Assembly (NCBI GenBank): GCA_964621615.1
Contig: CAZUMW010000015.1
Location: forward strand, 22,852-86,851
From: CAZUMW01 sp964621615
GTDB lineage: Bacteria; Desulfobacterota; WTBG01; CAIYCZ01; CAIRTM01
Direction of reading: 5' to 3'
DNA length: 64,000 bases
Below the pieces are notes generated by a model. It did no database searches, was not told where the DNA came from, and saw only the letters and a list, made by a program, of their open reading frames with translations. The position numbers and the translations under genes are program-made. Positions 1 through 8,914 of the stretch are shown piece by piece. Each line of letters opens with the position of its first letter. Position 1 is the stretch's first letter.

Positions 1-3000
1 GAAGCGGATCAGAAAAGCACCATTGAAATTCTGAACAAAACCGTTACGGCTTTTCAGCACTTAACACGTCCCGGTGCACAGAACGAGGATATCGATCTGC
101 CCGATGATCTTTTCGCCGATGGTCATCAAAGCGCTGCGCCTGAAAATATTTATCAGCTGCCCCCCTATATTGATAAAGACATATTCGTTGAATTTTTAAA
201 TAATCAGGAAAGCGTCCTGGAAAATATTGAATCTCTGCTTCTGCAGCTCGAGAAAGAAATCAATCCGTCAACTCTGGCCGAGCTTCGGAGAATCTTTCAC
301 ACGCTTAAAGGTGAGTCCGCCGTATTTGAGATGCACGAAATCGAAAAGGTCTGTCATCGCGCAGAAGACCTTATCGATCAGGGCGGCCGGAATCTTCCTG
401 TCGACAGCCTTCTTGCCGTCAAAGATTGGCTGGGAAATGCATTTGACGCTATACAGGACGGAAAGCCTGTTTCCGAAATAGACCCTGCCGTAATTGAACG
501 TCTTGCTGTTGATGCCGAGGCACAGCCGGAAGGTGACAGCTCAGCAGCGCAGTCTGTAGAAATAAAAGACGGTCCTTCAGCGGGAACGGAAGAAAAAACA
601 GCCGATGGTACAGAAAAACAGTATACAGTTCCTGAATATCTGGATGAAGACATTTTTCACGAGTTCCTCAATGATCAGGATTCTGTTCTCGAAGATATGG
701 AATCCCATCTGCTGAGCCTTGAAAAAGACATAAACATGGAAACCATCGCCGATCTGCGCAGAATTTTCCATACGCTGAAAGGCGAGTCAGCTGTATTCGG
801 GCTGCATAATATTGAGCGGGTCTGTCACAAAACAGAAGACCTTATTGACTACTGCGGAGAAAAGCCGCCCATCGACCGTTTACTTAGGGTCAAAGACTGG
901 ATCGGTGACGTTTTTCAGGCACTGAAATGCAATTCCCCGATGCCTGAATTTAACATTGAAAAACTTTCTTTGCGAACTGTAAGCGATGATCAGCAACAGG
1001 GTGAAACAAACATATGCGAGGGGGTGCAGGCTGAATATGTGCCTGCTGACACATCCGTAGAACCGGATGCCTCACATGATGAACAGCCTTATAATGAAGA
1101 GCATGAACATGGTTCCTCCCAGCAGCTGGCAGCCGAAGAAGACGATGCGCTTCCAAAAGAGCAGACAATCAGCGCTGATATAGATTTGCTTTCTGATTTT
1201 GTTTCCGAAGTGCAGGAGCATATAGACACCATTGATTCAACACTGCTGTCGCTGGAAAACAGCCCGGATAATGCCGATCTGCTTAACGCGGTTTTTCGCG
1301 TTTTTCACACCATTAAAGGTGCTGCAGGATTTTTGGCCCTCGATGTTATTTCAAGGCTTGCCCATAATACAGAAAACCTGCTTGACCTTGCCCGAAAAGG
1401 TGAGCTGATTCTTGCCGGGGGTAAAATTGATGTCGTGTTTGAAGCTGTTGACGAGATGAAAAAGCTCATGTCAAGCCTGCAGCGTGCTATTGAAAGCGGG
1501 AATCCAACCTATAAAATAAGCCCGACAGTCGCATCCTTGCTCGGCAAAATACAGGCGGTAACGGTCAGCCCGGGCGCCGATATCGAACAGTCGGAAAAAC
1601 CTGCAGAAGAATCCCATCGCGCCACCGCTTCTGAAGCAAAAGAGCAGGTTCAGGAAAGTGAACATCTTTCCGCCGCTAAAAAAACAGAAAAAGAGCAGCC
1701 CGCTGATTCTGCTGTTTCGGAAAAAATGGATGAGCCGGAAGCGCCTGCGCATGAGAAAACGGCTGCTGAAAAAGCACCTACAGAGTCAGAGGATGATGAA
1801 ACTGCCACAAAGGATCAGATACAGTCTGTTGCCCAGCAGCAGGTCAAGGCCAAATTGAAGGAATCAATAAAGGTAGATTCCGAAAACCTTGATAAGCTTA
1901 TCGATGCAATCGGTGAGCTTGTCATAATCGAAGCGATGATAAGGCAGGACTCTGTTATACGCAGCGCCAACTCATCACATCTCATGCGAAACATCAACCA
2001 GATGGATAAAATTACACGAGAGCTTCAGCAGCTCGGCATGGCCCTGAGAATGATTCCGGTAAAACCGACTTTTCAGAAAATGGCACGCGTTGTGCGTGAT
2101 CTTGCTAAAAAAAGCAATAAAAAAATCGAGTTTGTGGTTAAGGGTGAAGATACAATGCTTGACAAAAGCGTTGTGGACAGAATTGGTGATCCCCTTATTC
2201 ACCTGGTGCGAAATTCAGTTGATCACGGCATAGAGGCGACACCCGAAGAACGGTCTAAAGCAGGAAAAAGCGAAACAGGGACGATAGAGCTCACCGCTTT
2301 TCATAAAGGCGGCAATATTCATATAGAGATACGCGATGACGGGCGCGGCCTTGACAAAGAGACAATAACGAAAAAAGCCATTGAGAAAAAACTGATCAGC
2401 GAGAAAAACAGCCTTAACGACCGTGAGATATACAGCCTGATTTTCACTCCCGGCTTTTCAACAGCTAAAAAAGTTACCGATGTTTCAGGACGCGGTGTTG
2501 GCATGGATGTTGTCAAAAAAACGATTGAAGACCTTCGAGGAAATATCGAGTTCTCGTCCGAACCGGGAAGAGGATCCCTTTTCAGCCTGCGCCTTCCTCT
2601 GACGCTTGCCATTATCGACGGCATGCTTGTCAGAATCGGTGAGGAGCGCTATATCATACCAACCCTTTCAATTATAGAGTCCATACGGCCTAAAAAGCAG
2701 GATATTTCAACGATTGCAAACAAGGGTGAAATGATAACAATACGCGACAGCCTCATTCCGCTGTTTAGGCTTTCGCACCTTTTTACAATTGAAGGAGCCA
2801 AGGAAAATCCGGAGGATGGAATCGTTATTGTTGTAGAAGACAGCGGCAAAAAAACCGGCATTCTCGTAGACGAATTGCTCGGGCAGCAATCAACGGTTAT
2901 TAAAAGTCTCGGAGCCTTTCTTAAGGGCCTTCCCGGTGTGTCCGGCGGTTCAATTATGTCTGACGGAAGAGTGGGCATAATTCTTGATGTGGCCGGCATC

Positions 3001-3042
3001 GTTAAGCTTGCAACTGCAGGCAACATACGCGAAGTCGCTTAA
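1..3042 (+). CDS. cheA: Chemotaxis histidine kinase CheA, multi-HPt, 5'-truncated by window edge
   Basis: Frame 1 is open from base 1, so the gene begins upstream. CheA autophosphorylates on an HPt histidine and passes phosphate to CheY and CheB. Counting codons from base 1, three HPt domains are visible. The first two share FHTLKGES with His at codons 100 and 257, and the third has FHTIKGAA with His at codon 436. An Ala/Glu-rich linker (about 520-615) follows, then the dimerisation helices (about 620-690). The ATPase has an N box RNSVDHGIE (about 737), G1 DDGRGLD (about 779) and G2 GRGVGMD (about 830). A CheW-like domain runs from about 870 to the end. The first codons look like the tail of a further HPt. 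Stop TAA is 48 bases before cheW. The core identity is secure; the total HPt number is unknown. Confidence 0.96.
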   Translation, partial: EADQKSTIEILNKTVTAFQHLTRPGAQNEDIDLPDDLFADGHQSAAPENIYQLPPYIDKDIFVEFLNNQESVLENIESLLLQLEKEINPSTLAELRRIFHTLKGESAVFEMHEIEKVCHRAEDLIDQGGRNLPVDSLLAVKDWLGNAFDAIQDGKPVSEIDPAVIERLAVDAEAQPEGDSSAAQSVEIKDGPSAGTEEKTADGTEKQYTVPEYLDEDIFHEFLNDQDSVLEDMESHLLSLEKDINMETIADLRRIFHTLKGESAVFGLHNIERVCHKTEDLIDYCGEKPPIDRLLRVKDWIGDVFQALKCNSPMPEFNIEKLSLRTVSDDQQQGETNICEGVQAEYVPADTSVEPDASHDEQPYNEEHEHGSSQQLAAEEDDALPKEQTISADIDLLSDFVSEVQEHIDTIDSTLLSLENSPDNADLLNAVFRVFHTIKGAAGFLALDVISRLAHNTENLLDLARKGELILAGGKIDVVFEAVDEMKKLMSSLQRAIESGNPTYKISPTVASLLGKIQAVTVSPGADIEQSEKPAEESHRATASEAKEQVQESEHLSAAKKTEKEQPADSAVSEKMDEPEAPAHEKTAAEKAPTESEDDETATKDQIQSVAQQQVKAKLKESIKVDSENLDKLIDAIGELVIIEAMIRQDSVIRSANSSHLMRNINQMDKITRELQQLGMALRMIPVKPTFQKMARVVRDLAKKSNKKIEFVVKGEDTMLDKSVVDRIGDPLIHLVRNSVDHGIEATPEERSKAGKSETGTIELTAFHKGGNIHIEIRDDGRGLDKETITKKAIEKKLISEKNSLNDREIYSLIFTPGFSTAKKVTDVSGRGVGMDVVKKTIEDLRGNIEFSSEPGRGSLFSLRLPLTLAIIDGMLVRIGEERYIIPTLSIIESIRPKKQDISTIANKGEMITIRDSLIPLFRLSHLFTIEGAKENPEDGIVIVVEDSGKKTGILVDELLGQQSTVIKSLGAFLKGLPGVSGGSIMSDGRVGIILDVAGIVKLATAGNIREVA

Positions 3043-3090
3043 GCGAAATCAAATTATTTTCACCTGCCGCAGGCAGGAGGCGGAGGTCAT

Positions 3091-3633
3091 ATGGCGCAAA
3101 ACATTTCAGAAGAGCAGGGCGCTAACCTTGCCCGTACAGAAAAGTATCTCACATTCAATCTTGCAAGCGAGCAATACGGTGTTGAAATATTAAAAGTCCG
3201 CGAAATTATCGGGCTCATGGATATTACCAAGATTCCAAGAACCCCCGATTTTGTTCGGGGTGTCATCAATCTTCGCGGTAAAGTTATTCCCGTAATCGAC
3301 CTTCGCCTGAAGTTCAACATGGATTCAATTGAAGATACGCAGCAAACCTGTATTATCGTCGTTGATATTGTTCAGCAGGAAACACAGATGCAAATGGGCA
3401 TTGTTGTTGACAGCGTATCTGAAGTGCTTGATATCGAAACGCAATCAATTGAAGAAGCGCCTCAGTTCGGCTCATCAATTGTTGATACACACTTTATTAA
3501 CGGCATAGCAAAAGCGAAAGGCGGAGTGAAAATCCTTTTGAATATTGAGAAGGTTCTTACCTCCGAAGAAATTCAGTCGCTGTCCAAGACGGCATCGCTT
3601 AAAAAAGAAAAAGAGTCATCTGATAACGCCTGA
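3091..3633 (+). CDS. cheW: Chemotaxis coupling protein CheW
   Basis: This 180-residue protein is a single CheW domain (about residues 18-160) that links receptors to CheA in the signalling array. Typical features are YLTFNLASEQYG, the VREIIG segment, the RGVINLRGKVIPVIDL core and a GIVVDSVSEV strand. A purine-rich GGAGGCGGAGGT stretch ends just before the ATG and fixes the start. The stop TGA shares one base with the cheR ATG, implying translational coupling. The gene has the normal length and shows no abnormality. Confidence 0.96.
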   Translation: MAQNISEEQGANLARTEKYLTFNLASEQYGVEILKVREIIGLMDITKIPRTPDFVRGVINLRGKVIPVIDLRLKFNMDSIEDTQQTCIIVVDIVQQETQMQMGIVVDSVSEVLDIETQSIEEAPQFGSSIVDTHFINGIAKAKGGVKILLNIEKVLTSEEIQSLSKTASLKKEKESSDNA

Positions 3634-4445
3634 TGGATGCCGCGACATTTCAGAAATTCAGAAAAATAGTTCATGAGCACAGCGGCATTTATTTAAACAA
3701 TACAAAACAGGCAATGGTATCTGCGCGCATTGCAAAACGAATGCGCGTACTTGGAATAAGCAACCAGCGCGAATATCTGGACATGCTCGTTAGAGACCGG
3801 TCCGGAGATGAAATAACAAAGTTCCTTGACGTTATTTCAACAAATGTCACCAGCTTTTTCAGAGAGGTTGAGCACTTTGAGTTTCTCGGCGGAAAGCTTG
3901 CCGAGTGGATACGCCAGGGGAAAAAAAAATTGCGAATCTGGTCCGCCGCTTCATCAACGGGCGAAGAGCCGTACTCAATTGTGATGACGGTGCTGGCAGC
4001 ATCCATTGACAAAAAATTTGACTTCAGGCTTCTTGCAACAGATATTTCAACTCGCGCACTCGTTGAGGCATCAAACGGATGCTATCCGGAATCAATAATG
4101 ACCGGCGTTCCAGATTCATTCAGGAAGCGTTTTTTTTCAAAATCCAACCGGGATAACGGCCTGTTTTATGAGGTTCGAGATACTCTCAAAAATCATATTG
4201 TATTCAGACGGCTCAATCTGTCAAAGCCGCCGTTCCCAATGAAGGGGCAGCTTGATGTTGTTTTTTGCAGAAACGTTATGATCTATTTCAATGACGAAAC
4301 GAGATCGCGCCTTCTGTCTGAAATATACAGGCTTCTGAATCCGGAAGGATATTTGATTACCGGACACGCCGAAAGCCTCGCCAGCATTAAAACCCCGTTC
4401 AAGTGCGTTAAGCCGTCGATTTATATGAAACAGAGCAATAACTGA
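3633..4445 (+). CDS. cheR: Chemoreceptor glutamate methyltransferase CheR
   Basis: CheR methylates receptor glutamates with S-adenosylmethionine during adaptation, opposite to CheB. The 270-residue protein has an N-terminal helical CheR_N domain (about 1-70) and a Rossmann SAM-binding domain. The SAM motif is WSAASSTGEEPYS (about residues 102-115); where most CheR proteins have Gly-Cys this one has Ala-Ser. VFCRNVMIYF at about 209-218 is the conserved strand before the substrate region. The ATG overlaps the cheW stop. Length and domain order are standard, and identity is firm from motif and context. Confidence 0.95.
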   Translation: MDAATFQKFRKIVHEHSGIYLNNTKQAMVSARIAKRMRVLGISNQREYLDMLVRDRSGDEITKFLDVISTNVTSFFREVEHFEFLGGKLAEWIRQGKKKLRIWSAASSTGEEPYSIVMTVLAASIDKKFDFRLLATDISTRALVEASNGCYPESIMTGVPDSFRKRFFSKSNRDNGLFYEVRDTLKNHIVFRRLNLSKPPFPMKGQLDVVFCRNVMIYFNDETRSRLLSEIYRLLNPEGYLITGHAESLASIKTPFKCVKPSIYMKQSNN

Positions 4446-4480
4446 AATGGTAATGTGAAAAAAACTATCGGAGAAAATGC

Positions 4481-4960
4481 GTGAAGACTATTGTTGTGGG
4501 TATTTCGGACATGAAAGTATCCGATAATCCAAATGAGGTGCTCATTACATACTCACTTGGGTCATGCCTTGGAGTTATGCTGTATGATCCCGTATCACAA
4601 ATAGCAGGCCTTTTACACAGCATGCTGCCGCTGTCAAAAATAGATCCCCAGAAAGCGAAGGCAGCTCCTTTTATGTTTGTTGACACGGGACTGCCGATTC
4701 TGTTCAAGGAAGCCTATAATCTCGGAGCTGAAAAAAAGAATATTGTCGTTAAAGCAGTAGGCTGCTCATCGCTGCTCGATGAAAAAGGATATTTCAAAAT
4801 CGGCGAGCGAAATTTCACCGTTCTGCGCAAGCTGTTGTGGAAAAACAATATACTTATTGAAAAGCAGGATATCGGCGGCAATCACTCTCGCACAGCCTCC
4901 ATAGAAGTTGCTTCAGGCCGCATCATTGTGAAAACCGGGGGGAAGGAGTTTGAGCTATGA
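4481..4960 (+). CDS. cheD: Chemoreceptor glutamine deamidase CheD
   Basis: CheD deamidates receptor glutamines and also interacts with CheC/CheX-type phosphatases. The 159-residue sequence carries the family catalytic residues with the spacing known from Thermotoga CheD: Thr23, Cys29 in SLGSC and His46 in LLHSMLP. The start codon is GTG, preceded by a GGAGAA ribosome-binding site about six bases away. The end overlaps the next gene by four bases (ATGA). Together with CheX in the same operon it fits a CheD/CheX-type adaptation module rather than a CheZ-type one. Confidence 0.95.
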   Translation: MKTIVVGISDMKVSDNPNEVLITYSLGSCLGVMLYDPVSQIAGLLHSMLPLSKIDPQKAKAAPFMFVDTGLPILFKEAYNLGAEKKNIVVKAVGCSSLLDEKGYFKIGERNFTVLRKLLWKNNILIEKQDIGGNHSRTASIEVASGRIIVKTGGKEFEL

Positions 4961-5808
4961 ATTTTAAAAAAGAAATTCTGGAAAACATAAAATCCCTACC
5001 GGCAATGAGCCAGACAAACCAGAAAATTATAAACATTTTAAGCAGCAGCGATCCTGACATCTCTGAAGTTATACGCCTGATTCAATATGACCCGGCCCTT
5101 ACCAGCAACGTGCTGAAGCTCGTTAATTCAGCATATTTTTCTGTTCAGCAGGAGGTTACGTCAATACGCCAGGCAGTCGTTATGCTTGGGCTCAATCAGG
5201 TTCGACGCGTTGTTATTGCAGTTTCTTTTTCATCCTTAATGGACAAAAAAATACCCGGTTACGATCTTGATTCAGGCGACTTGTGGAAGCACTCGGTTGC
5301 AACTGCGGTTGCTTCAGAAACAATTGCCGGTCTTATCAGCTATTCTGACACCGATTTGCTGTTCACCGCCGCCCTGCTGCACGATATCGGTAAAATTGCG
5401 CTTTCAACATTTGTTGATGAGTATTTTAACAAAATTGAGGAAGAAGCCAAGCGTGCCGAAGAATCATTCGAAGTTGTAGAAAAGAAATTTTTCGGCATCG
5501 ATCATGCCGAAGCAGGCGCTGTTATTCTTAAAAACTGGGGCATTCCCATGAGCCTGTATCTTCCCGTTCTCTGGCATCATAAACCTGATGAGTGCAAAGT
5601 AAGCTCAGCTTCAGTTGTTGTGGATATCGTACATCTTGCCGACACGCTCAGCATTTCCGGAGGAATAGGAATCGGCCGCGACGGGCTGCAGTATCGTCCG
5701 TCAGCAACGGTTCTGTCCCGCCTGAATATAAAAAAGATACAGATTGAGAATATTATAAGCCAGACAATGACTGGTATGGAACAAATAAAAGAAATTTTTG
5801 ATATCTAA
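4957..5808 (+). CDS. HDOD domain protein in chemotaxis operon
   Basis: The 283-residue protein is a HDOD domain, a non-catalytic or degenerate relative of the HD phosphohydrolases, over about residues 10-210. It begins with LPAMSQTNQKIINIL, continues with YDPALTSNVLKLVNSAYF, and retains LLHDIGK, so part of the HD metal motif is present. HDOD proteins are common regulators in motility and c-di-GMP networks, but the partner of this one cannot be read from sequence. It overlaps cheD by four bases and sits 21 bases before cheY, so co-expression with the chemotaxis proteins is very likely. No transmembrane segment is seen. Confidence 0.9.
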   Translation: MNFKKEILENIKSLPAMSQTNQKIINILSSSDPDISEVIRLIQYDPALTSNVLKLVNSAYFSVQQEVTSIRQAVVMLGLNQVRRVVIAVSFSSLMDKKIPGYDLDSGDLWKHSVATAVASETIAGLISYSDTDLLFTAALLHDIGKIALSTFVDEYFNKIEEEAKRAEESFEVVEKKFFGIDHAEAGAVILKNWGIPMSLYLPVLWHHKPDECKVSSASVVVDIVHLADTLSISGGIGIGRDGLQYRPSATVLSRLNIKKIQIENIISQTMTGMEQIKEIFDI

Positions 5809-5829
5809 TGGGGGAGGACTACTGAGCAC

Positions 5830-6219
5830 ATGGCATTTAATATATTAATTGTCGATGATTCACGCACAATACGGTCGGTTATTAAAAAAACGCTGCACAT
5901 CGCCGGCGTACCAATATCTGAGCTGTATGAAGCAACAAACGGTCAGGAAGGTCTCCAGTCGATGAAAGATAACTGGATTGATCTTGTTTTTGCTGACATC
6001 AATATGCCAGTCATGACCGGTATTGAAATGCTGGAAAAAATGTCCGAGGACAATATGCTTGATTCAATGCCGGTTATCATTATTTCAACAGAGGGAAGTA
6101 AAACCCGTATAGAAGAGCTGTACAAAAAAGGGGTAAAAGCGTATTTGCGTAAACCTATAACACCGGAAACACTGAGAAATGTTGTTAAAGATGTAATGGG
6201 GGACTACGATGAGCAGTAA
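5830..6219 (+). CDS. cheY: CheY-type single-domain response regulator
   Basis: This 129-residue stand-alone receiver has all key residues: acidic pair Asp9-Asp10, phosphoacceptor Asp56 in FADINMP, Thr87 and Lys108 in YLRKP. There is no output domain, so the phosphorylated protein presumably binds a flagellar or pilus motor switch, or another target. Its end overlaps cheX by 11 bases. That fits a kinase-substrate/phosphatase pair made together. A GGGGGAGGA ribosome-binding site lies about 12 bases before the ATG. Confidence 0.94.
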   Translation: MAFNILIVDDSRTIRSVIKKTLHIAGVPISELYEATNGQEGLQSMKDNWIDLVFADINMPVMTGIEMLEKMSEDNMLDSMPVIIISTEGSKTRIEELYKKGVKAYLRKPITPETLRNVVKDVMGDYDEQ

Positions 6220-6664
6220 AAACAGTGAAATACTCAAACAGGTTTGCTGTGATGTTTTTGAGCAGCTGGCGTTTATGTTCGGTGAAGAGCTTGATCCCGA
6301 TGAAATAGAAAGCGATTCAGAAACATTTATTCGAGCGTCAATGAAATATATTGGTGACATTCAGGGGACAATTGAAATAATCGTACCAAATGAGCTCGCT
6401 GAAAGCCTTGCCTATAATATACTTGGCATAGACGAGGATGATGAGCTGGAAGAGGGCGGCTCGGAAGATGCATTAAAAGAGCTTCTGAACACAATAACCG
6501 GCAAGCTTATAACCGCCGCCTATGGAGAGGAGAAAGTGTTTGATCTCAGCATCCCGGAGACAAACGATATAAGCAATGAGGAGTGGGAATCACTGCTTGA
6601 AGAAAATGATTATATTGCAATAGATATTGAAGACAATCCGGTGCTTCTGTACACATCACCCTGA
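6209..6664 (+). CDS. cheX: CheX-type CheY-P phosphatase
   Basis: A 151-residue acidic protein. It carries the CheC/CheX/FliY phosphatase signature, Glu91-x2-Asn94 in KELLNTITGK, followed by a proline in SIPETND. In this family these residues position water for attack on phospho-CheY. Only one such motif is present, as in CheX; CheC normally has two. The start lies inside the end of cheY and is preceded by GGGGGA. Context (cheD, cheY, cheB) supports a signal-termination role. Confidence 0.85.
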   Translation: MSSKNSEILKQVCCDVFEQLAFMFGEELDPDEIESDSETFIRASMKYIGDIQGTIEIIVPNELAESLAYNILGIDEDDELEEGGSEDALKELLNTITGKLITAAYGEEKVFDLSIPETNDISNEEWESLLEENDYIAIDIEDNPVLLYTSP

Positions 6665-6715
6665 TATGGCAATCGCGTTTGCAGTGTCACAACATTCCAC
6701 GATTATAACAGGATT

Positions 6716-7759
6716 ATGTCCATGAGTATTAAAGTCCTAATTGTTGACGATTCAGCTGTGGTCAGAAATATATTCTCAAAAGAGCTTTCCTGTGACCCTG
6801 AAATAAACGTGGTAGGCACCGCTCCTGATCCCTATATTGCTCGAGAAAAAATAGCTAAGCACAAACCTGATGTCATAACGCTTGATATCGAAATGCCGCG
6901 CATGGACGGCATAACATTCCTGAAAAAGCTGATGAAACATTACCCGCTGCCGGTGATTGTAGTATCATCGCTGACCCAAAGGGGCAGTGATCTTGCCATG
7001 GAAGCGCTCAATGAAGGTGCCATTGAAGTGCTCAGCAAACCGGGTCCCTCGTACAGCGTCGGTGATATGTCGCTCAGCCTGATCGAAAAAATTAAAGCTG
7101 CATCTAAAGTTGATATTGCAACCCTTCAGAATATCAGCAAAAAAAAGCAGTATGAAGTTGAAGATAAAAAGCTCTCGCTTACACAGACAACCAATAAAAT
7201 CATAGCCATTGGAGCATCAACGGGCGGCACACAGGCGCTTGAGTACATACTGTCACCGCTACCGGGAAATGCGCCGGGCATTGTGATCGTTCAGCATATG
7301 CCTGAAAAATTCACAAAGAGCTTTGCGGCACGCCTCAACAGTGTAACAAAAATATCGGTCAAAGAGGCTGAGGACGGCGAACGAGTTGTACCGGGGCTTG
7401 CGCTTATCGCTCCGGGAAACAGGCACATTGTTATGCGGCGATCTGGTGCATCATATTATGTGCAGGTCAAGGATGGACCGCTTGTCAAGCGGCAGCGGCC
7501 GTCGGTTGAGGTGCTGTTTAATTCTGTTGCGCGCTATGCCGGCAAAAACGCAATCGGAGTTATTTTAACCGGTATGGGTTCTGATGGTGCAGAGGGACTT
7601 CTTAAAATGAAGAAAAGCGGTGCAGTAACCATTGCTCAGGATGAAAATTCATGTGTTGTGTTCGGCATGCCGCAGGAGGCAATAAAAGCGGGCGCTGTAG
7701 ACCATGTGGTTCGGCTGACACAAATATCGGACAAACTGGTCGAACTTGCAAATGCATAG
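6716..7759 (+). CDS. cheB: Chemotaxis methylesterase/glutaminase CheB
   Basis: A 347-residue two-domain protein: a receiver (residues 5-125, acidic pair Asp11-Asp12, phosphoacceptor Asp57 in TLDIEMP), a linker, and a methylesterase domain (about 160-345). The catalytic triad is visible as Ser168 in IGASTGG, His194 in VQHMPEKF and Asp290 in GMGSDGAEG, each four residues later than in the E. coli enzyme. It removes receptor methyl groups when phosphorylated by CheA. There is a second possible ATG two codons in. It is the last gene of the chemotaxis run. Confidence 0.97.
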   Translation: MSMSIKVLIVDDSAVVRNIFSKELSCDPEINVVGTAPDPYIAREKIAKHKPDVITLDIEMPRMDGITFLKKLMKHYPLPVIVVSSLTQRGSDLAMEALNEGAIEVLSKPGPSYSVGDMSLSLIEKIKAASKVDIATLQNISKKKQYEVEDKKLSLTQTTNKIIAIGASTGGTQALEYILSPLPGNAPGIVIVQHMPEKFTKSFAARLNSVTKISVKEAEDGERVVPGLALIAPGNRHIVMRRSGASYYVQVKDGPLVKRQRPSVEVLFNSVARYAGKNAIGVILTGMGSDGAEGLLKMKKSGAVTIAQDENSCVVFGMPQEAIKAGAVDHVVRLTQISDKLVELANA

Positions 7760-7891
7760 ATTGGTTTACATAATATATATTATCAGACATTATGTCAGAA
7801 CCCCGCGTTTTCTTTTTTTGCACACATCAGGAGCATATGACTGATTATCACATTCTTAGCCCGTTCATTTTTTTAACGAAAAACCCATGTC

Positions 7892-8779
7892 ATGAATTCG
7901 TTTCACTTCCTGTCCAGAAATTTCGCTTCATTGCCGTATGAAAAATCAAACTGGGACAATGCTCAATCGGTGGTAATCCCGATTCCATACGATTTTACAA
8001 CAACATACAGGCCTGGAACACGATTCGGACCCCAGGCTCTCATAGATGCGTCTTGTTTTCTTGAGCTGTTCGATGAGGACATGTTAACAGAAATTGCCGA
8101 TATAGGCATTCATACCCTTGAAATGATTGAGCCTGATGCGTCCGGTCCTGAATCAATGATACAAACAGTGACCGATCTTGTCTCAACAGTTCTTCATGCG
8201 GGTAAATTCCCCTGTATAATCGGCGGTGAGCACAGCATTTCCCTCGGCGCTGTTTTAGCGATAAAGCAATCCTTTCCAAGCGTTACTGTCATTCAGTTTG
8301 ACGCCCATGCAGATCTTCGTAACAGCTATCAGAGCTCACCGTATAATCACGCATGTGTAGCCCGACGCATTTTCGAGAACGCACCCCTTGTTCAAATCGG
8401 CATACGAAGCCTTTGCACCGAGGAATATGAGTTCATACAGTCAAAACAACTTGAGACCCATTTTTATCGGGATATCATGAAATCCGATGCAGGATGGTTT
8501 GAAACATGCCTGGACCACATAAGCAATGACGTGTATATAACGCTTGATCTGGACGTGCTTGATCCATCGATCATGCCGTCAGTCGGTACGCCCGAGCCCG
8601 GCGGTATGGGCTGGCATGAAACACTCTCTTTGTTGAAAGCTATAGCTTACCGTAAAAATATCGTCGGCTTCGACGTTGTCGAGCTGTGCCCTTCCGGAGA
8701 CAACCCCTCCCCTGATTTCCTGGCTGCCAGGCTCGTTTATAAAATGCTTGGTTATTGCCTTTGTCTGAATCGTGATTAA
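7892..8779 (+). CDS. speB: Agmatinase (agmatine ureohydrolase)
   Basis: The 295-residue protein belongs to the arginase/agmatinase/formiminoglutamase family. Binuclear manganese ligands are visible in GGEHS, FDAHADLR and LDLDVLDPS, followed by VGTPEPGGM. It hydrolyses agmatine to putrescine and urea. The next gene is an arginine decarboxylase that makes agmatine, so substrate assignment as agmatine rather than arginine is well supported by context. A 132-base gap separates it from cheB, so it probably starts a new transcription unit. Confidence 0.92.
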   Translation: MNSFHFLSRNFASLPYEKSNWDNAQSVVIPIPYDFTTTYRPGTRFGPQALIDASCFLELFDEDMLTEIADIGIHTLEMIEPDASGPESMIQTVTDLVSTVLHAGKFPCIIGGEHSISLGAVLAIKQSFPSVTVIQFDAHADLRNSYQSSPYNHACVARRIFENAPLVQIGIRSLCTEEYEFIQSKQLETHFYRDIMKSDAGWFETCLDHISNDVYITLDLDVLDPSIMPSVGTPEPGGMGWHETLSLLKAIAYRKNIVGFDVVELCPSGDNPSPDFLAARLVYKMLGYCLCLNRD

Positions 8780-8786
8780 CATCTGA

Positions 8787-8914
8787 AACGACGAAGATTT
8801 TTTATTGAACTCGCCCACATTATATAATAATGTACTAAAGATTATTATGTGTCGTCGTTGCCGCTGCTGGCATCTATTACGTGAACAATATAATGTGGAG
8901 AGGAGTCCTTAAAA
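8787..8914 (+). promoter_or_regulatory. Structured 5' leader of pdaD with competing inverted repeats
   Basis: Three perfect inverted repeats lie between speB and pdaD. The outer one is AACGACGA (8787-8794) with TCGTCGTT (8852-8859). Inside it is a hairpin ATAATAAT/ATTATTAT around 8825-8849. A third, CCACATTATAT (8815-8825) with ATATAATGTGG (8888-8898), would bring the second arm next to the GGAGAGGAG ribosome-binding site of pdaD. The third pairing competes with the second hairpin. This is seen directly; a switching role is inference. The repeats could instead include protein-binding sites. Confidence 0.45.

Noticed and set aside
7760..7810. ACATAAT/ATTATGT stem after cheB
   Set aside because: The stem is all A/T and the T-run comes more than 20 bases later; not convincing as a terminator.
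8816..8850. AT-rich palindromes in the pdaD leader as a terminator for speB
   Set aside because: No T-run follows the stems, and the sequence continues into a good ribosome-binding site; a regulatory leader is the better reading.
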